64,000 nucleotides of DNA from Rhizobium jaguaris (GTDB taxonomy: Bacteria > Pseudomonadota > Alphaproteobacteria > Rhizobiales > Rhizobiaceae). The notes under the pieces were generated by a model. That model ran no database searches. It saw nothing but the letters and a program-made list of their open reading frames with translations, and was not told the origin of the DNA. The position numbers and the translations under genes were made by a program. The stretch lies in assembly GCF_003627755.1 (NCBI RefSeq), contig NZ_CP032694.1, forward strand, positions 859,501 through 923,500. The letters are read 5' to 3'. Shown in pieces: positions 18,492 to 27,205 of the stretch. Positions within the stretch are counted from its first letter, which is position 1; each line of letters begins with the position of its first letter.

Positions 18492-18589
18492 AGAGCAGGA
18501 TGGCGTCTCGTCGAATGGCCGCCTTGCTCTATCAGTTCGATTCGGCATGACCTCGCCCGATGGTTGCTTCACGCATCCCGGGATCATGC
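18492..18589. repeat. Two tandem hairpins upstream of the flgJ-like gene
   Basis: First hairpin: AGAGCAGG at 18492-18499 pairs with CCTTGCTCT at 18522-18530, with extra pairing inside. Second: GCATGA at 18545-18550 pairs with TCATGC at 18584-18589. The second resembles the GCATGATC element at 24281-24344. They sit between two co-directional flagellar genes. Confidence 0.6.
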
Positions 18590-18610
18590 TTTAGTGAAAG
18601 GAAACGTGAC

Positions 18611-19207
18611 GTGGCTATTTCGCCTCCGAGTGATTTGGTCCTGGATGTCGTCCAGGCCGCCAATCCAGCCGACGTGCAGGCGGCCCAGGAAAAGCTCGCG
18701 GCCAACAGGGCTGCCTTCGCCGCTACCAGCCTGGCGGAAAACGGCAATGGTTTCGCCTCGACCGTAGATGCGCTCAACAGCGCCGCAACGCGGGCCGGCC
18801 TGAGCAATGCCAACACGCATACCGCGCCGACCAAAGTTCCGCAGGTCTATCACAAGTTCGAAGCCATGGTGCTGCAGAATTTCGTGAAGAACATGCTGCC
18901 GAATAGCGAAACACTCTATGGCAAGGGCTCTGCCGGCGAAATCTGGAAGGGCATGATGGCCGAGCAGCTCGGCAACTCCCTCGCCAAGAATGGCGGCGTA
19001 GGCATTGCCGAGAAAATGTATCAGGAACAAGTTTCCAAGATGCGCAACACCGGCGCCATCAACTCGGCGACCAATGAGAACGATAAGAAGATGGCCTTGA
19101 GCGCAATCGCCGATTTCCAGCGAAAGACACTTGCCGCGTCCGATACCAATGGTGACAGCGATACGACGGTCACCAATCAAGACACACTGACGTCCAAGAA
19201 AGTATAA
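18611..19207 (+). CDS. FlgJ-like rod-binding protein (no muramidase domain)
   Basis: A 198-residue protein with the rod-binding domain found at the N-terminus of FlgJ, here about residues 75-140 (KFEAMVLQNFVKNMLPNSE, IWKGMMAEQLGNSLAKNGGVG). It caps the growing rod. The C-terminal peptidoglycan hydrolase half of gammaproteobacterial FlgJ is absent; the transglycosylase at 7569-8201 may supply it. The GTG at 18611 with an AAGGA site nine bases upstream is preferred. An ATG at 18560 would read through the palindromic repeat. Confidence 0.85.
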   Translation: MAISPPSDLVLDVVQAANPADVQAAQEKLAANRAAFAATSLAENGNGFASTVDALNSAATRAGLSNANTHTAPTKVPQVYHKFEAMVLQNFVKNMLPNSETLYGKGSAGEIWKGMMAEQLGNSLAKNGGVGIAEKMYQEQVSKMRNTGAINSATNENDKKMALSAIADFQRKTLAASDTNGDSDTTVTNQDTLTSKKV

Positions 19208-19220
19208 GCGGGGGGAAGAC

Positions 19221-19589
19221 ATGGAAGTAATTTCGAACGACTACCGGATCAAGACGGTCCTTGGCCGCCTGGAGATGATCATCGACAACGAGAACAACCG
19301 GATCGGCACCGACCCGGAATTCGATCTCAAGGTGTCGAATGCTAATAAGAGCCGCTGCCTCTACGAGTTGTCGATGCTGTTTCGCGATACCAATCCGGCT
19401 GAACTCGCCGTCACCCATATTGAGCAATTGCACGGACTGAAGAAGAAGCTGGTCTTGAACGCGCGCCGCGTCGAAGCCCATCTCGAAGCCGTCCGTGCCG
19501 TCGCCGATATCCTAAAGAATGCGGTGCAGAATGCCGATGCAGACGGCACCTATTCGCAGGAGCAATTCCGCGTCCGTGAGGCCGGATGA
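19221..19589 (+). CDS. FlgN-like small helical flagellar protein
   Basis: A 122-residue all-helical protein (YRIKTVLGRLEMIIDNENNR..., IEQLHGLKKKLVLNARRVEAHLEAV). Its size, helicity and place at the end of the flagellar run suggest a FlgN-type export chaperone for FlgK and FlgL. The asparagine-rich helix NENNRI resembles that family, but the assignment is tentative. GGGGGGAAG precedes the ATG at 19221. The stop overlaps the next start (ATGA). Confidence 0.55.
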   Translation: MEVISNDYRIKTVLGRLEMIIDNENNRIGTDPEFDLKVSNANKSRCLYELSMLFRDTNPAELAVTHIEQLHGLKKKLVLNARRVEAHLEAVRAVADILKNAVQNADADGTYSQEQFRVREAG

Positions 19590-20122
19590 TCAAGCTCGTC
19601 ATCACCGGCCTGTGGGTCTGCGCGGTAACACTGGCTTCGGTCTATTTTTCCGTGCAGATGGCGACGGCGCCCGCGACCAATCCCGACGACGCCAAGAAGG
19701 CGCAGCAGGAATACGTCAAGGGCGAATCGATCAACGTGCCCGTCATCGCCAACGGCCAGGTGAACGGCTACTTCATCACCCGCATCTCCTTCATGATGGA
19801 GAAGGGCAAGGCCGCTGAGCTGCAGACGCCGCTGACGGAATTGACGACGGATCAACTCTATTCGCTGCTGGTGGGCAACAAGACGATCGATATTGCCCAC
19901 ACGGCGAGCTTCGATGTTGCCGGTTTCCGCAACGACATCAAGAAGAAGATGAATGAACGCCTGGGCGGCGATTACGTCGCCGACGTGCTGGTCGAACAGC
20001 TCGACTACCTCTCCAAGGATGAGATCAACAACGGTGCCGGCTCCGGCAAGAAAACCGTCAAGCCCGTAAAGATCGTCCAGGGCGATCCGGCACCGGACGC
20101 GGAGCCGAAGCCGGCAAATTAG
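19586..20122 (+). CDS. Membrane-anchored protein with FliL-like layout
   Basis: A 178-residue protein not recognised by family name. One N-terminal membrane helix (residues 3-24) is followed by a periplasmic domain (VPVIANGQVNGYFITRISF ... FRNDIKKKMNERLGGDYVADVLVEQLDYLSKDEI) and a Lys/Pro-rich tail. The order membrane anchor, beta strands and C-terminal helix with a VLVEQLDYL-type strand is like FliL, a stator-associated protein. It is coupled to the FlgN-like gene by an ATGA overlap and is the last gene before a hairpin. A role at the motor is inferred from context only. Confidence 0.5.
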   Translation: MIKLVITGLWVCAVTLASVYFSVQMATAPATNPDDAKKAQQEYVKGESINVPVIANGQVNGYFITRISFMMEKGKAAELQTPLTELTTDQLYSLLVGNKTIDIAHTASFDVAGFRNDIKKKMNERLGGDYVADVLVEQLDYLSKDEINNGAGSGKKTVKPVKIVQGDPAPDAEPKPAN

Positions 20123-20142
20123 GCCTGTTGATGCCCGGTCAT

Positions 20143-20166
20143 GGCCGCTCCGGTTATGGAGCGGCC
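20143..20166 (+). terminator. Hairpin at the end of the flagellar cluster
   Basis: A perfect 9-bp stem GGCCGCTCC/GGAGCGGCC with a 6-base loop lies 21 bases after the last flagellar-run stop. No T-tract follows, so it may stabilise the message or work with Rho. Confidence 0.6.
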
Positions 20167-20376
20167 TATCGCGTCTATCGCCCGCAACAGCCTTAGCAAA
20201 TCCTTGCTTCCCTTTCGCAATTCCGATCGATTCTCCTAACGGAAGCTTGGGACGGCCTTGTTATAAGTACCTTCAGCGACGTTTCCGATGCCACCGAATG
20301 GACAGGCGGTGGAGGATCTGCGTCGAGAAATTTGCCGGTGTTGGGCGTGCGAAGCGTCCGGGGCAGGAGGTCTTGG

Positions 20377-21219
20377 GTGAAACAGGTCGCAAATTTTGCC
20401 GTGCTCGCTTCGCGTCGCATGATTTTCGATTTACCGGTCTGTGACCTCAATTGGGAAGATGCGCTGAACTTCATCAACCAGCTGGCATCGCTTCCTGTCG
20501 GCCAGACCGTCATTTCTTTCGTCAACGCCCACAACATGCTGCTGATGCTGCGTGACGGCGACTATCGCGATGTATTAGCGCAAAACCTTGTCCTGCCCGA
20601 CGGTGTTGGCCTGGATATCGCCTCGCGTGCTGCTCACGGAATCTCCTTTCCGGCCAATTTGAACGGCACCGATTTCGTGCCGGCCCTGCTGACCTTCATG
20701 GAGCGGCCGAAGCGTATCGGTCTGATCGGCGGCCGCCGCGATGTTATTGAAAAGGCCGCGGAAAACTTCCGTGAGCATGCACCATGGCATGAGTTTATCG
20801 TCATTGCGGACGGTTATTTCGACAAGGCGAAAAGCGATCTGATCACCGCGGAAGTCAACCGCCAGAAGATCGATGTTCTGATCGTCGCAATGGGGACGCC
20901 GCTGCAGGAAAAATGGGTTGCCGAGCATATCGATGCGCAGCATGCACGGTTGGTGCTGACAGTTGGCGCGCTTTTCGATTTCGTCTCAGGCACGGTGCCG
21001 CGTGCTCCGGCTCTGGTGCGCGCATTGCGTTTCGAATGGATGTTCCGTCTGCTCCAGGAGCCGCGCAGGCTATGGCGGCGCTACATTCTCGGCGTGCCGC
21101 TCTTCTTCTACCAGGTCATCCGGCATCAGTTCGGCCGCAAGGAGCGCATGCTGCGCGCCGCCGAGCCACAGCCTACGCCTCTGCTGCAGCTTCCTTCGCG
21201 CGACAAGCTCGCCGGTTGA
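20377..21219 (+). CDS. WecG/TagA/CpsF-family glycosyltransferase
   Basis: A GT26-family enzyme of 280 residues that transfers a sugar (ManNAc-type in known members) to a lipid-linked precursor in surface polysaccharide synthesis. Diagnostic stretches are SFVNAHNMLLMLRD, LPDGVGLDIAS, GTDF, and VDVLIVAMGTPLQEKW-like (residues 183-199), with the VLTVGALFDFVSG segment near the end. The GTG start at 20377 has AGGAGG five bases upstream. Earlier in-frame TTG/GTG codons from 20332 lack a site. It precedes a Wzz/GumC-like gene, so both likely serve an exopolysaccharide. The donor and acceptor cannot be told. Confidence 0.88.
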   Translation: MKQVANFAVLASRRMIFDLPVCDLNWEDALNFINQLASLPVGQTVISFVNAHNMLLMLRDGDYRDVLAQNLVLPDGVGLDIASRAAHGISFPANLNGTDFVPALLTFMERPKRIGLIGGRRDVIEKAAENFREHAPWHEFIVIADGYFDKAKSDLITAEVNRQKIDVLIVAMGTPLQEKWVAEHIDAQHARLVLTVGALFDFVSGTVPRAPALVRALRFEWMFRLLQEPRRLWRRYILGVPLFFYQVIRHQFGRKERMLRAAEPQPTPLLQLPSRDKLAG

Positions 21220-21321
21220 TCGCTTATCACGGCGGCCCCGTTAACCTTTTCTTTGCCATGAAAATTTAGAGTGGGTTAACCATCTGCATCGGTCGTTGAC
21301 CATGCGCGCGAGACAACCCGC

Positions 21322-23256
21322 ATGTTCGAAAGCAAGGCGACGATCAGACCCCATTCCGACGATGCGGAAGCGTTCGACTCTCTCCGCGGAGCCGGACGCC
21401 ATGCCTATTTCGATCGCGGCAAGGATGGCTATCTCGTTGCCGCCAATGTCCAGCTGAACGATCGCGAAGCCGCGAGCGATGCGGAATTGCTGGCCGTCAT
21501 CCAAAAGATGCTGGACGGCGACCCCTATCCCGTCTCAGGGCGGAAAAAATCTGCGGCCGCCGGTGCCAACGAAGCTCAGCCGCTGCCCGATCGTATCCGC
21601 AGTATCCTGCAAAACCGCCCGATAGCGCCCGAAACGATCGTTGAGCGGCAGCCGGAGCCGACCGTCGATCAATCCTCCGCCTCGTCTCGCGTCGATGACA
21701 CCGGGATTGAGCTTTCGCTTCCGGCCGATCTGTCGGCTGTTTCAGCGATTGCACATCTGCCCCGTCGTCGCTGGAGGTTCGGCTTCGGCTCCATTGCCTT
21801 CGTCGTCGCCGCCTCGCTGGCAGGCGCTTTCATGCCGGCAATGCTGGCGGCTCCGCCGCGTTATGTCTCTCACACCGCGCTGCGGATGGAAGGGCAGGGG
21901 AGCACGCGACAGACGCTTCTAGATGTCACCGCCAAACGCATCGTCGCGCCATCCTTGCTTTCCGATCTTGTTGCCAGGCTGAAACTCGACCGTGATCCGG
22001 AATTTACCGGCAATAAGGCCGGCGCGATCGGTGTTGCCATGGAATTGCTGTCCGGCAATGGCAACGCTTCCGACGCTCCCTCGCGTGCGCAGGCTGCCCT
22101 TCGTCGAGACATCACCGTCAACGTCGATGTGCCGAGCGGCACCTTGCATGTCACTGTTACGACAGCCGATCCCGCAAGATCGGCCGAGATCGCCAACCGT
22201 CTGGCCGATGCGGCTATCTACGACGCCATCGTCGCGCAAGGCGCGGGCCCAGCCGGCAAAAGCAGTCCTCATGTCGACCGGAGCCTCAAGGAGCTCGATC
22301 AAGCCAGGGCCGCACTGGCCAATTTCAAGGCGCAATACGGTGACGACAAGATCGAGGCGGCGCTGGATCTTCAGCAAAAACGTCAGCAATTGGATGGCGA
22401 GATCAAAGCCGCTGAAATTGCGGTACAAAGCGCAAAGGTCCGCGTCTCGGCCGCCAAATCCGCGACGCCTGCCAGTGTCGTGAGTGGCGCGCTGCCGGGG
22501 AATCTGTCGTCCGCCGGTCTGGATGATCTGCGCAGTCGCTATAGTGCCGCCAAGATCGTGCTGACCCAGCTCTCCACGCAGCTCGGACCGCGCCATCCCC
22601 GCCTGCTGGCACAGCAGGCGACGGTCGATGGCCTGGCCGCCGATATCCGCAACCAGCTTCAGCGTCTGGTCGCCAATAGCGATGCGAGCCTGAAAGTCTC
22701 ACTTGAGAACCAGGCGGCGCTTACCGCGCGGCTGACCGCTCTCAGCCAGAGAAGCACCGATGTCGACATGGCCAGCCTTGGTCAGCTTCAGGACGATGTT
22801 GCAGCCGCACAGAGCCGTTATGAAGCCGATTCGCAAAGCGCCGAAACGCAGCCACCCGAAGTCAAAGTGCCGATCGCCGTTATCGCCCCTGCCGTCGCTG
22901 CCAAGGCGCCCCTCGACGACAATCTTGCGGGCCGCCAGACAGCCGGTTTCCTGATGGGCCTCGGCGCCGCGCTCTGCTTGGTTTTCCTTCGGAAATGGAT
23001 GGGTGGCGCATTGCTTCCTGAGGATCAGACGGCCGAACGCATCGTAGCGCCCGAGCCGGTTTTCAGTCACGACCCCGAGCCGGCCCCGCAGCCGCGACCA
23101 ATGCCGGTGCCGCAACCGCACTTCGACGCCGCTATTCCGGTTGCCAATGATCGTCCCATCGCCACCGAGGGGCTGACGCAGATCCAGCGCGAGCTGGCGC
23201 TGTTGCGTGCGAAAGTCGAGACCTATGCTTCGCGCCGGCAGACGGTGCGCGGCTGA
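21322..23256 (+). CDS. Wzz/GumC-like polysaccharide chain-length protein
   Basis: A 644-residue inner-membrane protein. Residues 1-140 are cytoplasmic and variable. A first membrane helix (about 155-180) leads into a Wzz-like periplasmic domain (YVSHTALRMEGQ..., PSGTLHVTVTTADPARSAEIANRLAD). A long coiled coil follows, with the GNVR-type LGPRHPRLLAQQATVDGLAAD. A second membrane helix (TAGFLMGLGAALCLVFL, about 540) precedes a proline-rich tail. No tyrosine-kinase Walker motif follows, so this is the co-polymerase part alone. Unusually, about 150 residues precede the first helix. Paired with the upstream glycosyltransferase. Confidence 0.8.
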   Translation: MFESKATIRPHSDDAEAFDSLRGAGRHAYFDRGKDGYLVAANVQLNDREAASDAELLAVIQKMLDGDPYPVSGRKKSAAAGANEAQPLPDRIRSILQNRPIAPETIVERQPEPTVDQSSASSRVDDTGIELSLPADLSAVSAIAHLPRRRWRFGFGSIAFVVAASLAGAFMPAMLAAPPRYVSHTALRMEGQGSTRQTLLDVTAKRIVAPSLLSDLVARLKLDRDPEFTGNKAGAIGVAMELLSGNGNASDAPSRAQAALRRDITVNVDVPSGTLHVTVTTADPARSAEIANRLADAAIYDAIVAQGAGPAGKSSPHVDRSLKELDQARAALANFKAQYGDDKIEAALDLQQKRQQLDGEIKAAEIAVQSAKVRVSAAKSATPASVVSGALPGNLSSAGLDDLRSRYSAAKIVLTQLSTQLGPRHPRLLAQQATVDGLAADIRNQLQRLVANSDASLKVSLENQAALTARLTALSQRSTDVDMASLGQLQDDVAAAQSRYEADSQSAETQPPEVKVPIAVIAPAVAAKAPLDDNLAGRQTAGFLMGLGAALCLVFLRKWMGGALLPEDQTAERIVAPEPVFSHDPEPAPQPRPMPVPQPHFDAAIPVANDRPIATEGLTQIQRELALLRAKVETYASRRQTVRG

Positions 23257-23373
23257 TCTCTCGGCCGATTTCTCCTTGCAATTACCGCTTTCAGACACCA
23301 TAGGGCGTTGGCAGGCAAATCCGTCGGGCCGATGGCTTGTAGATTGCCGCCGAAACTATATCGGGAGATAGGC

Positions 23374-24273
23374 GTGACGACTGTGATCGATGGCAAGCGG
23401 GTGGCTGCTTCGGTAATTGATGCGGTGAAGACCGCGACCGCTGCGCTCGAAAGGGACACGGGCACGAAGACCGGACTGGCCGTCGTCATCGTCGGCGATG
23501 ATCCGGCCAGCCACACCTATGTCAGCTCCAAGAGCCGCATGGCCAAGGAATGCGGCTTCAATTCCATCCAGCACACGTTGCCCGCCGAGACGACGCAGGA
23601 TGAGCTGGCAAGGCTGGTGGCGTCGCTGAACGAGGACGCTGCCATTCATGGCATCCTGGTGCAATTGCCATTGCCGAAGCACCTGAATGCCGAAGCGATC
23701 ATCCAGTCGATCCGGCCGGACAAGGACGTCGACGGCTTGAATGTCGTTAATGCCGGCAAGCTGGCGACCGGCGATCTCGACACCGGCCTGATCTCCTGCA
23801 CGCCGGCCGGCGCCATGCTGCTGGTGCGCCGCATGCATGGCGAAGACCTGTCGGGTCTCACCGCCGTCGTCATCGGCCGCTCCAACCTCTTCGGCAAGCC
23901 GATGGCGCAGCTGCTGATTCATGCCAATGCGACCGTGACGACGGCGCATTCGCGCACGAAGGACTTGGCCGCCGTCGCCCGCGGCGCCGATATTCTGGTG
24001 GCCGCCGTCGGCCGGCCGGAAATGGTGAAAGCGGATTGGATCAAGCCCGGTGCGACCGTCATCGATGTCGGCATCAACCGCATCGCCGCGCCGGACAAGG
24101 GGGAGGGCAAAACTCGCCTTGTCGGCGATGTCGCCTTTACGGAAGCCGCGGAAGTTGCCGCCGTCATCACCCCGGTGCCGGGCGGCGTCGGCCCGATGAC
24201 CATCGCCATGCTGATGGCCAATACCTCCATTGCCGCCCATCGTGCCGCCGGCAAGCCGGCGCCGAAGTTCTGA
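23374..24273 (+). CDS. folD: Bifunctional methylenetetrahydrofolate dehydrogenase/cyclohydrolase FolD
   Basis: Interconverts 5,10-methylene-, methenyl- and 10-formyl-tetrahydrofolate with NADP. The 299 residues match the family length. Catalytic motifs are [16 protein letters not shown] (active lysine), [36 protein letters not shown] (nucleotide binding) and [15 protein letters not shown]. The GTG at 23374 preceded by GGGAG starts [10 protein letters not shown]; the longer frame from 23308 is not family-like. Single gene; a palindromic element follows the stop. Confidence 0.96.
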   Translation: MTTVIDGKRVAASVIDAVKTATAALERDTGTKTGLAVVIVGDDPASHTYVSSKSRMAKECGFNSIQHTLPAETTQDELARLVASLNEDAAIHGILVQLPLPKHLNAEAIIQSIRPDKDVDGLNVVNAGKLATGDLDTGLISCTPAGAMLLVRRMHGEDLSGLTAVVIGRSNLFGKPMAQLLIHANATVTTAHSRTKDLAAVARGADILVAAVGRPEMVKADWIKPGATVIDVGINRIAAPDKGEGKTRLVGDVAFTEAAEVAAVITPVPGGVGPMTIAMLMANTSIAAHRAAGKPAPKF

Positions 24274-24280
24274 CGTCGGA

Positions 24281-24344
24281 GCATGATCCCGAACCGAAGG
24301 ACCGCACCGCGAAAAGCGTGAAGCGATTTTCGGATAGATCATGC
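24281..24344. repeat. Palindromic element, GCATGATC/GATCATGC type
   Basis: Outer arms GCATGATC (24281-24288) and GATCATGC (24337-24344) pair perfectly. Inner arms CGAAAA (24310) and TTTTCG (24327) also pair. Same design as the GCATGTCG elements but a different outer arm. It lies between the convergent folD and aglR genes. Confidence 0.8.
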
Positions 24345-24356
24345 CAATTAAATGCG

Positions 24357-25382
24357 TTAGTCGGCCGGCGCTACGCCGGTCGAGGCGCGCACGATCAGCT
24401 CGGCCTTCCAAAGCTCCTGCTTGGGAAAAGTTTCAAGTTGCTTGATTTCGCCGATCAACCGCTCTGCGACACGTACGCCGGCAGCGCGCAGCGATGAGCG
24501 CGTGGTCGTCAGCGGCACGGTGAAATTCTCAGGCTTCAACAGTGTCAGCACATCGTCATGCGCGATCAGCGAAATATCTTCGCCCAACTTCAGTTTCGCC
24601 TGGTTGATGGCGCGCACAGCGCCGAGCGCCAGCACGGTGCTGGAGCAGAGGATGGCGGTTGGCGGCTCATCGAGCTGCAGGATACGCTCCATCGCAAAGA
24701 GGCCCTGTTCATCGGTCATCGGTGTATGGCTGACATAGGTCTCGTCCAGCGTCAGACCGCGTTCGGCAAGTGCTGCGACCACACCGTTTTTTCGCCGGAT
24801 GGCGAAATCGAGATAGATCGGTCCGTTCAGCAGCGCAAAACGTTTGTGGCCAAGCTGCAGCAGCAGTTTCGTGGCGTCGTAGAAGGCCGCCTCATTGTCG
24901 ATATCGAGATAGGGGTAATCCGGCTCGGTCCCAAAGGACCGTCCATGCACCAGGAAAGGCATGGACAATGATTTCAGCATTTCGACGCGTGGATCATGGC
25001 CGCGCATGTAGGTAACGAACAAAGCGTCGACGTTGCCGCTGGCGGCAAGCCGCTTCAGCGCCCCGACTTCGTCATTCGGATCGGCCGGCGTCAGAACGAA
25101 ATGGAAATCATGCCGCAACGCTTCTTCGCCAAGGCCGGTCAGGAACTCGCTGAAATGCACATCGGAGGGATGACCGGGCGCCGTCGGCATGACCAGGCCG
25201 ATCGAGCCGGCCTTGCCGGTCGCCAGCCGTTGCGCCGCCTTGTTGGGACGATAACCCGTTTCCCGAACCGCTTTGAGCACTCGCTCGCGGGTTTCGCGAT
25301 TGACCTCCGGATATCCGTTCAAAGCACGGCTGACAGTGGTCTGCGACAGGCCTAACATTTGCGATAGCTGCTTCAGATTCAC
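24357..25382 (-). CDS. aglR: LacI-family repressor of the alpha-glucoside operon (AglR)
   Basis: A 341-residue LacI/GalR regulator. The helix-turn-helix (LKQLSQMLGLSQTTVSRALNGYPEVN, residues 3-27) is followed by the hinge helix KAAQRLATGKAGSIGLVMP and a periplasmic-binding-like effector domain. The GTG at 25382 follows GGAGGAG; the ATG at 25400 is an alternative. It is divergent from aglE, and AAAGCGCTTT palindromes lie in the shared promoter, one on its own side. It presumably represses aglEFGAK, and itself, in the absence of an alpha-glucoside such as sucrose, maltose or trehalose, as known for S. meliloti agl. Confidence 0.85.
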   Translation of the reverse strand: MNLKQLSQMLGLSQTTVSRALNGYPEVNRETRERVLKAVRETGYRPNKAAQRLATGKAGSIGLVMPTAPGHPSDVHFSEFLTGLGEEALRHDFHFVLTPADPNDEVGALKRLAASGNVDALFVTYMRGHDPRVEMLKSLSMPFLVHGRSFGTEPDYPYLDIDNEAAFYDATKLLLQLGHKRFALLNGPIYLDFAIRRKNGVVAALAERGLTLDETYVSHTPMTDEQGLFAMERILQLDEPPTAILCSSTVLALGAVRAINQAKLKLGEDISLIAHDDVLTLLKPENFTVPLTTTRSSLRAAGVRVAERLIGEIKQLETFPKQELWKAELIVRASTGVAPAD

Positions 25383-25452
25383 GTGGCTCCGCTCCTCCAT
25401 CTGCTCATTATCTGCGGCGCAATGGCGTCCTCCCGCCATGCGACTGGCTTCC

Positions 25453-25462
25453 AAAGCGCTTT
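25453..25462. promoter_or_regulatory. LacI-type operator, aglR-proximal
   Basis: The perfect palindrome AAAGCGCTTT, in the context CCAAAGCGCTTTTGA, is a typical LacI-family site centred on CG. It lies about 70 bases upstream of the aglR start, consistent with autoregulation. Confidence 0.75.
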
Positions 25463-25634
25463 TGACTATGTAGCAGGCAGTGCATTTGAAACAAGGCGGA
25501 TTGCGAATGAAATACGTCTGATTGTGGAAATATTGATGCGCATTTCATGCTGCATTGCCAGATTTGGGTGTATATTAGCCGAATTCACAAATTCGCTTGA
25601 CTTTGCTCTGCCCGCAATGGAATGAGTGAGTAGC

Positions 25635-25646
25635 CAAAGCGCTTTG
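25635..25646. promoter_or_regulatory. LacI-type operator, aglE-proximal
   Basis: The perfect palindrome CAAAGCGCTTTG has the same core as the site at 25453-25462. It lies 65 bases before the aglE start and just downstream of a CTTGAC box at 25596-25601 that could be the -35 element. Binding here would block transcription of aglEFGAK. Centre-to-centre distance to the first site is 183 bp. Confidence 0.78.
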
Positions 25647-25711
25647 AGAAATGGGCGCGCAGCATGTAAATCATGTTCGGGCTCGTGGGATTGATTTGGG
25701 AGGACAACCAC

Positions 25712-27073
25712 ATGAAGAAATTGTTTTTGATGACCGTTGCCGTTGCAGCCCTGACGGCCGGCACGGCACTGGCTGCTGATTTGAAGTTCCAGCCCGGCCA
25801 GGACTCCAAGTTCAACTGGAAGAGCTTTGACGATTTCAAGGCCGCCCATGGGGATTTGAAGGGCGAGACGCTGACCATCTTCGGTCCATGGCGCGGCGAA
25901 GACGAAGCGCTCTTTACCAGCGTTCTGAATTATTTTGTCGAAGCGACCGGGGTTAACGCCAAGTATTCGTCCTCGGAAAACTATGAGCAGCAGATCGTCA
26001 TCGACACCCAGGCCGGTTCGCCGCCGAACGTCGCGATCCTGCCGCAACCGGGCCTGCTCGCCAACCTCGCCAGCAAGGGCTATCTGACGCCGCTCGGCGA
26101 CGATCTCGCCAACTGGGTCAAGACGAACTACGGCGCTGGCGATAGCTGGGTAAGCTACGGCACCTATAAGGGCAAGGACGGCAAGGAGGCCTTCTACGCC
26201 TTCCCGTACAAGGCCGATCTGAAGTCGCTCGTCTGGTATGTGCCGGAAAATTTCGAAGAGGCCGGCTATAAGGTCCCGACGACCATGGAAGATCTGATCA
26301 AGCTTTCCGATCAGATCGTCAAGGATGGCGGCACTCCCTGGTGTATCGGTCTTGGCTCCGGTGGCGCGACCGGCTGGCCGGCGACCGACTGGGTCGAAGA
26401 GATGATGCTGCTCATGAACTCGCCGCAGGATTATGATCACTGGGTCGACAATACGCTGAAGTTCAACGATCCGAAGGTCGTCGCGGCCATCGAGGAATTC
26501 GGCAAGTTCGCGAAGAACCCGAAATATGTCGCCGGTGGCGTTGCATCAGTTGCGTCGACGGACTTCCGCGATAGCCCGAAGGGTCTCTTCACGGTTCCGC
26601 CGAAGTGCTACATGCACAAGCAGGCATCCTTCATTCCGTCCTTCTTCCCGGAAGGTACCAAGCTCGGCCAGGATGTGGATTTCTTCTACTTCCCGCCCTT
26701 TGCCTCGCATCCTGAACTCGGCAAGCCGGTCGAAGGTGCTGGCACGCTGGCAACGATTACCAAGGATTCGAAGGCTGCCCGCGCCTTCATCCAGTTCCTG
26801 CAGACGCCGATTGCCCAGGAAATCTGGATGGCGCAGTCCGGCTTCCTGACACCATACAAGGCCGTCAATACCGCCGCCTATGCCAACGATACCCTCCGTA
26901 AGGAAGGCGAGATCCTAACCACGGCCACCACCTTCCGCTTTGACGGTTCGGACCTGATGCCGGGCAAGATCGGCGCAGGCTCGTTCTGGACCGGCATGGT
27001 GGACTTCGTCGGCGGCAAGTCGGCTCAGGACTCCGCCGACGAAATCCAGAAGACGTGGGACTCCATCAAGTAA
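25712..27073 (+). CDS. aglE: Alpha-glucoside ABC transporter substrate-binding protein AglE
   Basis: A periplasmic solute-binding protein of 453 residues, family 1 (sugar). The signal peptide is MKKLFLMTVAVAALTAGTALA, cleaved before ADLKF. The mature domain has the usual sugar-binder pattern (LTIFGPWRGEDEALFTSVLNYF, GGTPWCIGLGSGGATGWPATDW, AGSFWTGMVDFV). GGGAGGA precedes the ATG at 25712. It is the first gene of aglEFGAK and is separated from aglF by a hairpin. Confidence 0.92.
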   Translation: MKKLFLMTVAVAALTAGTALAADLKFQPGQDSKFNWKSFDDFKAAHGDLKGETLTIFGPWRGEDEALFTSVLNYFVEATGVNAKYSSSENYEQQIVIDTQAGSPPNVAILPQPGLLANLASKGYLTPLGDDLANWVKTNYGAGDSWVSYGTYKGKDGKEAFYAFPYKADLKSLVWYVPENFEEAGYKVPTTMEDLIKLSDQIVKDGGTPWCIGLGSGGATGWPATDWVEEMMLLMNSPQDYDHWVDNTLKFNDPKVVAAIEEFGKFAKNPKYVAGGVASVASTDFRDSPKGLFTVPPKCYMHKQASFIPSFFPEGTKLGQDVDFFYFPPFASHPELGKPVEGAGTLATITKDSKAARAFIQFLQTPIAQEIWMAQSGFLTPYKAVNTAAYANDTLRKEGEILTTATTFRFDGSDLMPGKIGAGSFWTGMVDFVGGKSAQDSADEIQKTWDSIK

Positions 27074-27091
27074 TCATAACATCGCGGAAGC

Positions 27092-27117
27092 GCGTCGCCG
27101 GCATCTCCCGGCGACGC
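27092..27117 (+). terminator. Intercistronic hairpin between aglE and aglF
   Basis: A perfect 10-bp stem GCGTCGCCGG/CCGGCGACGC with a six-base loop begins 18 bases after the aglE stop. No T-run follows. It likely protects the aglE message or lowers read-through so that the binding protein is made in excess over the permeases. Confidence 0.65.
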
Positions 27118-27205
27118 CACCCCACCCTGTCGCGGCCGATGCCTAGAGGGGCGCTGACGCCGCCGGACGGGCGGCTTCAAGCAAGCAATAATCCGGGAGG
27201 GAAGG

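Noticed and set aside
20332-20376. Upstream TTG/GTG starts for the WecG-type gene
   Set aside because: They lack a ribosome-binding site; AGGAGG fits the GTG at 20377.
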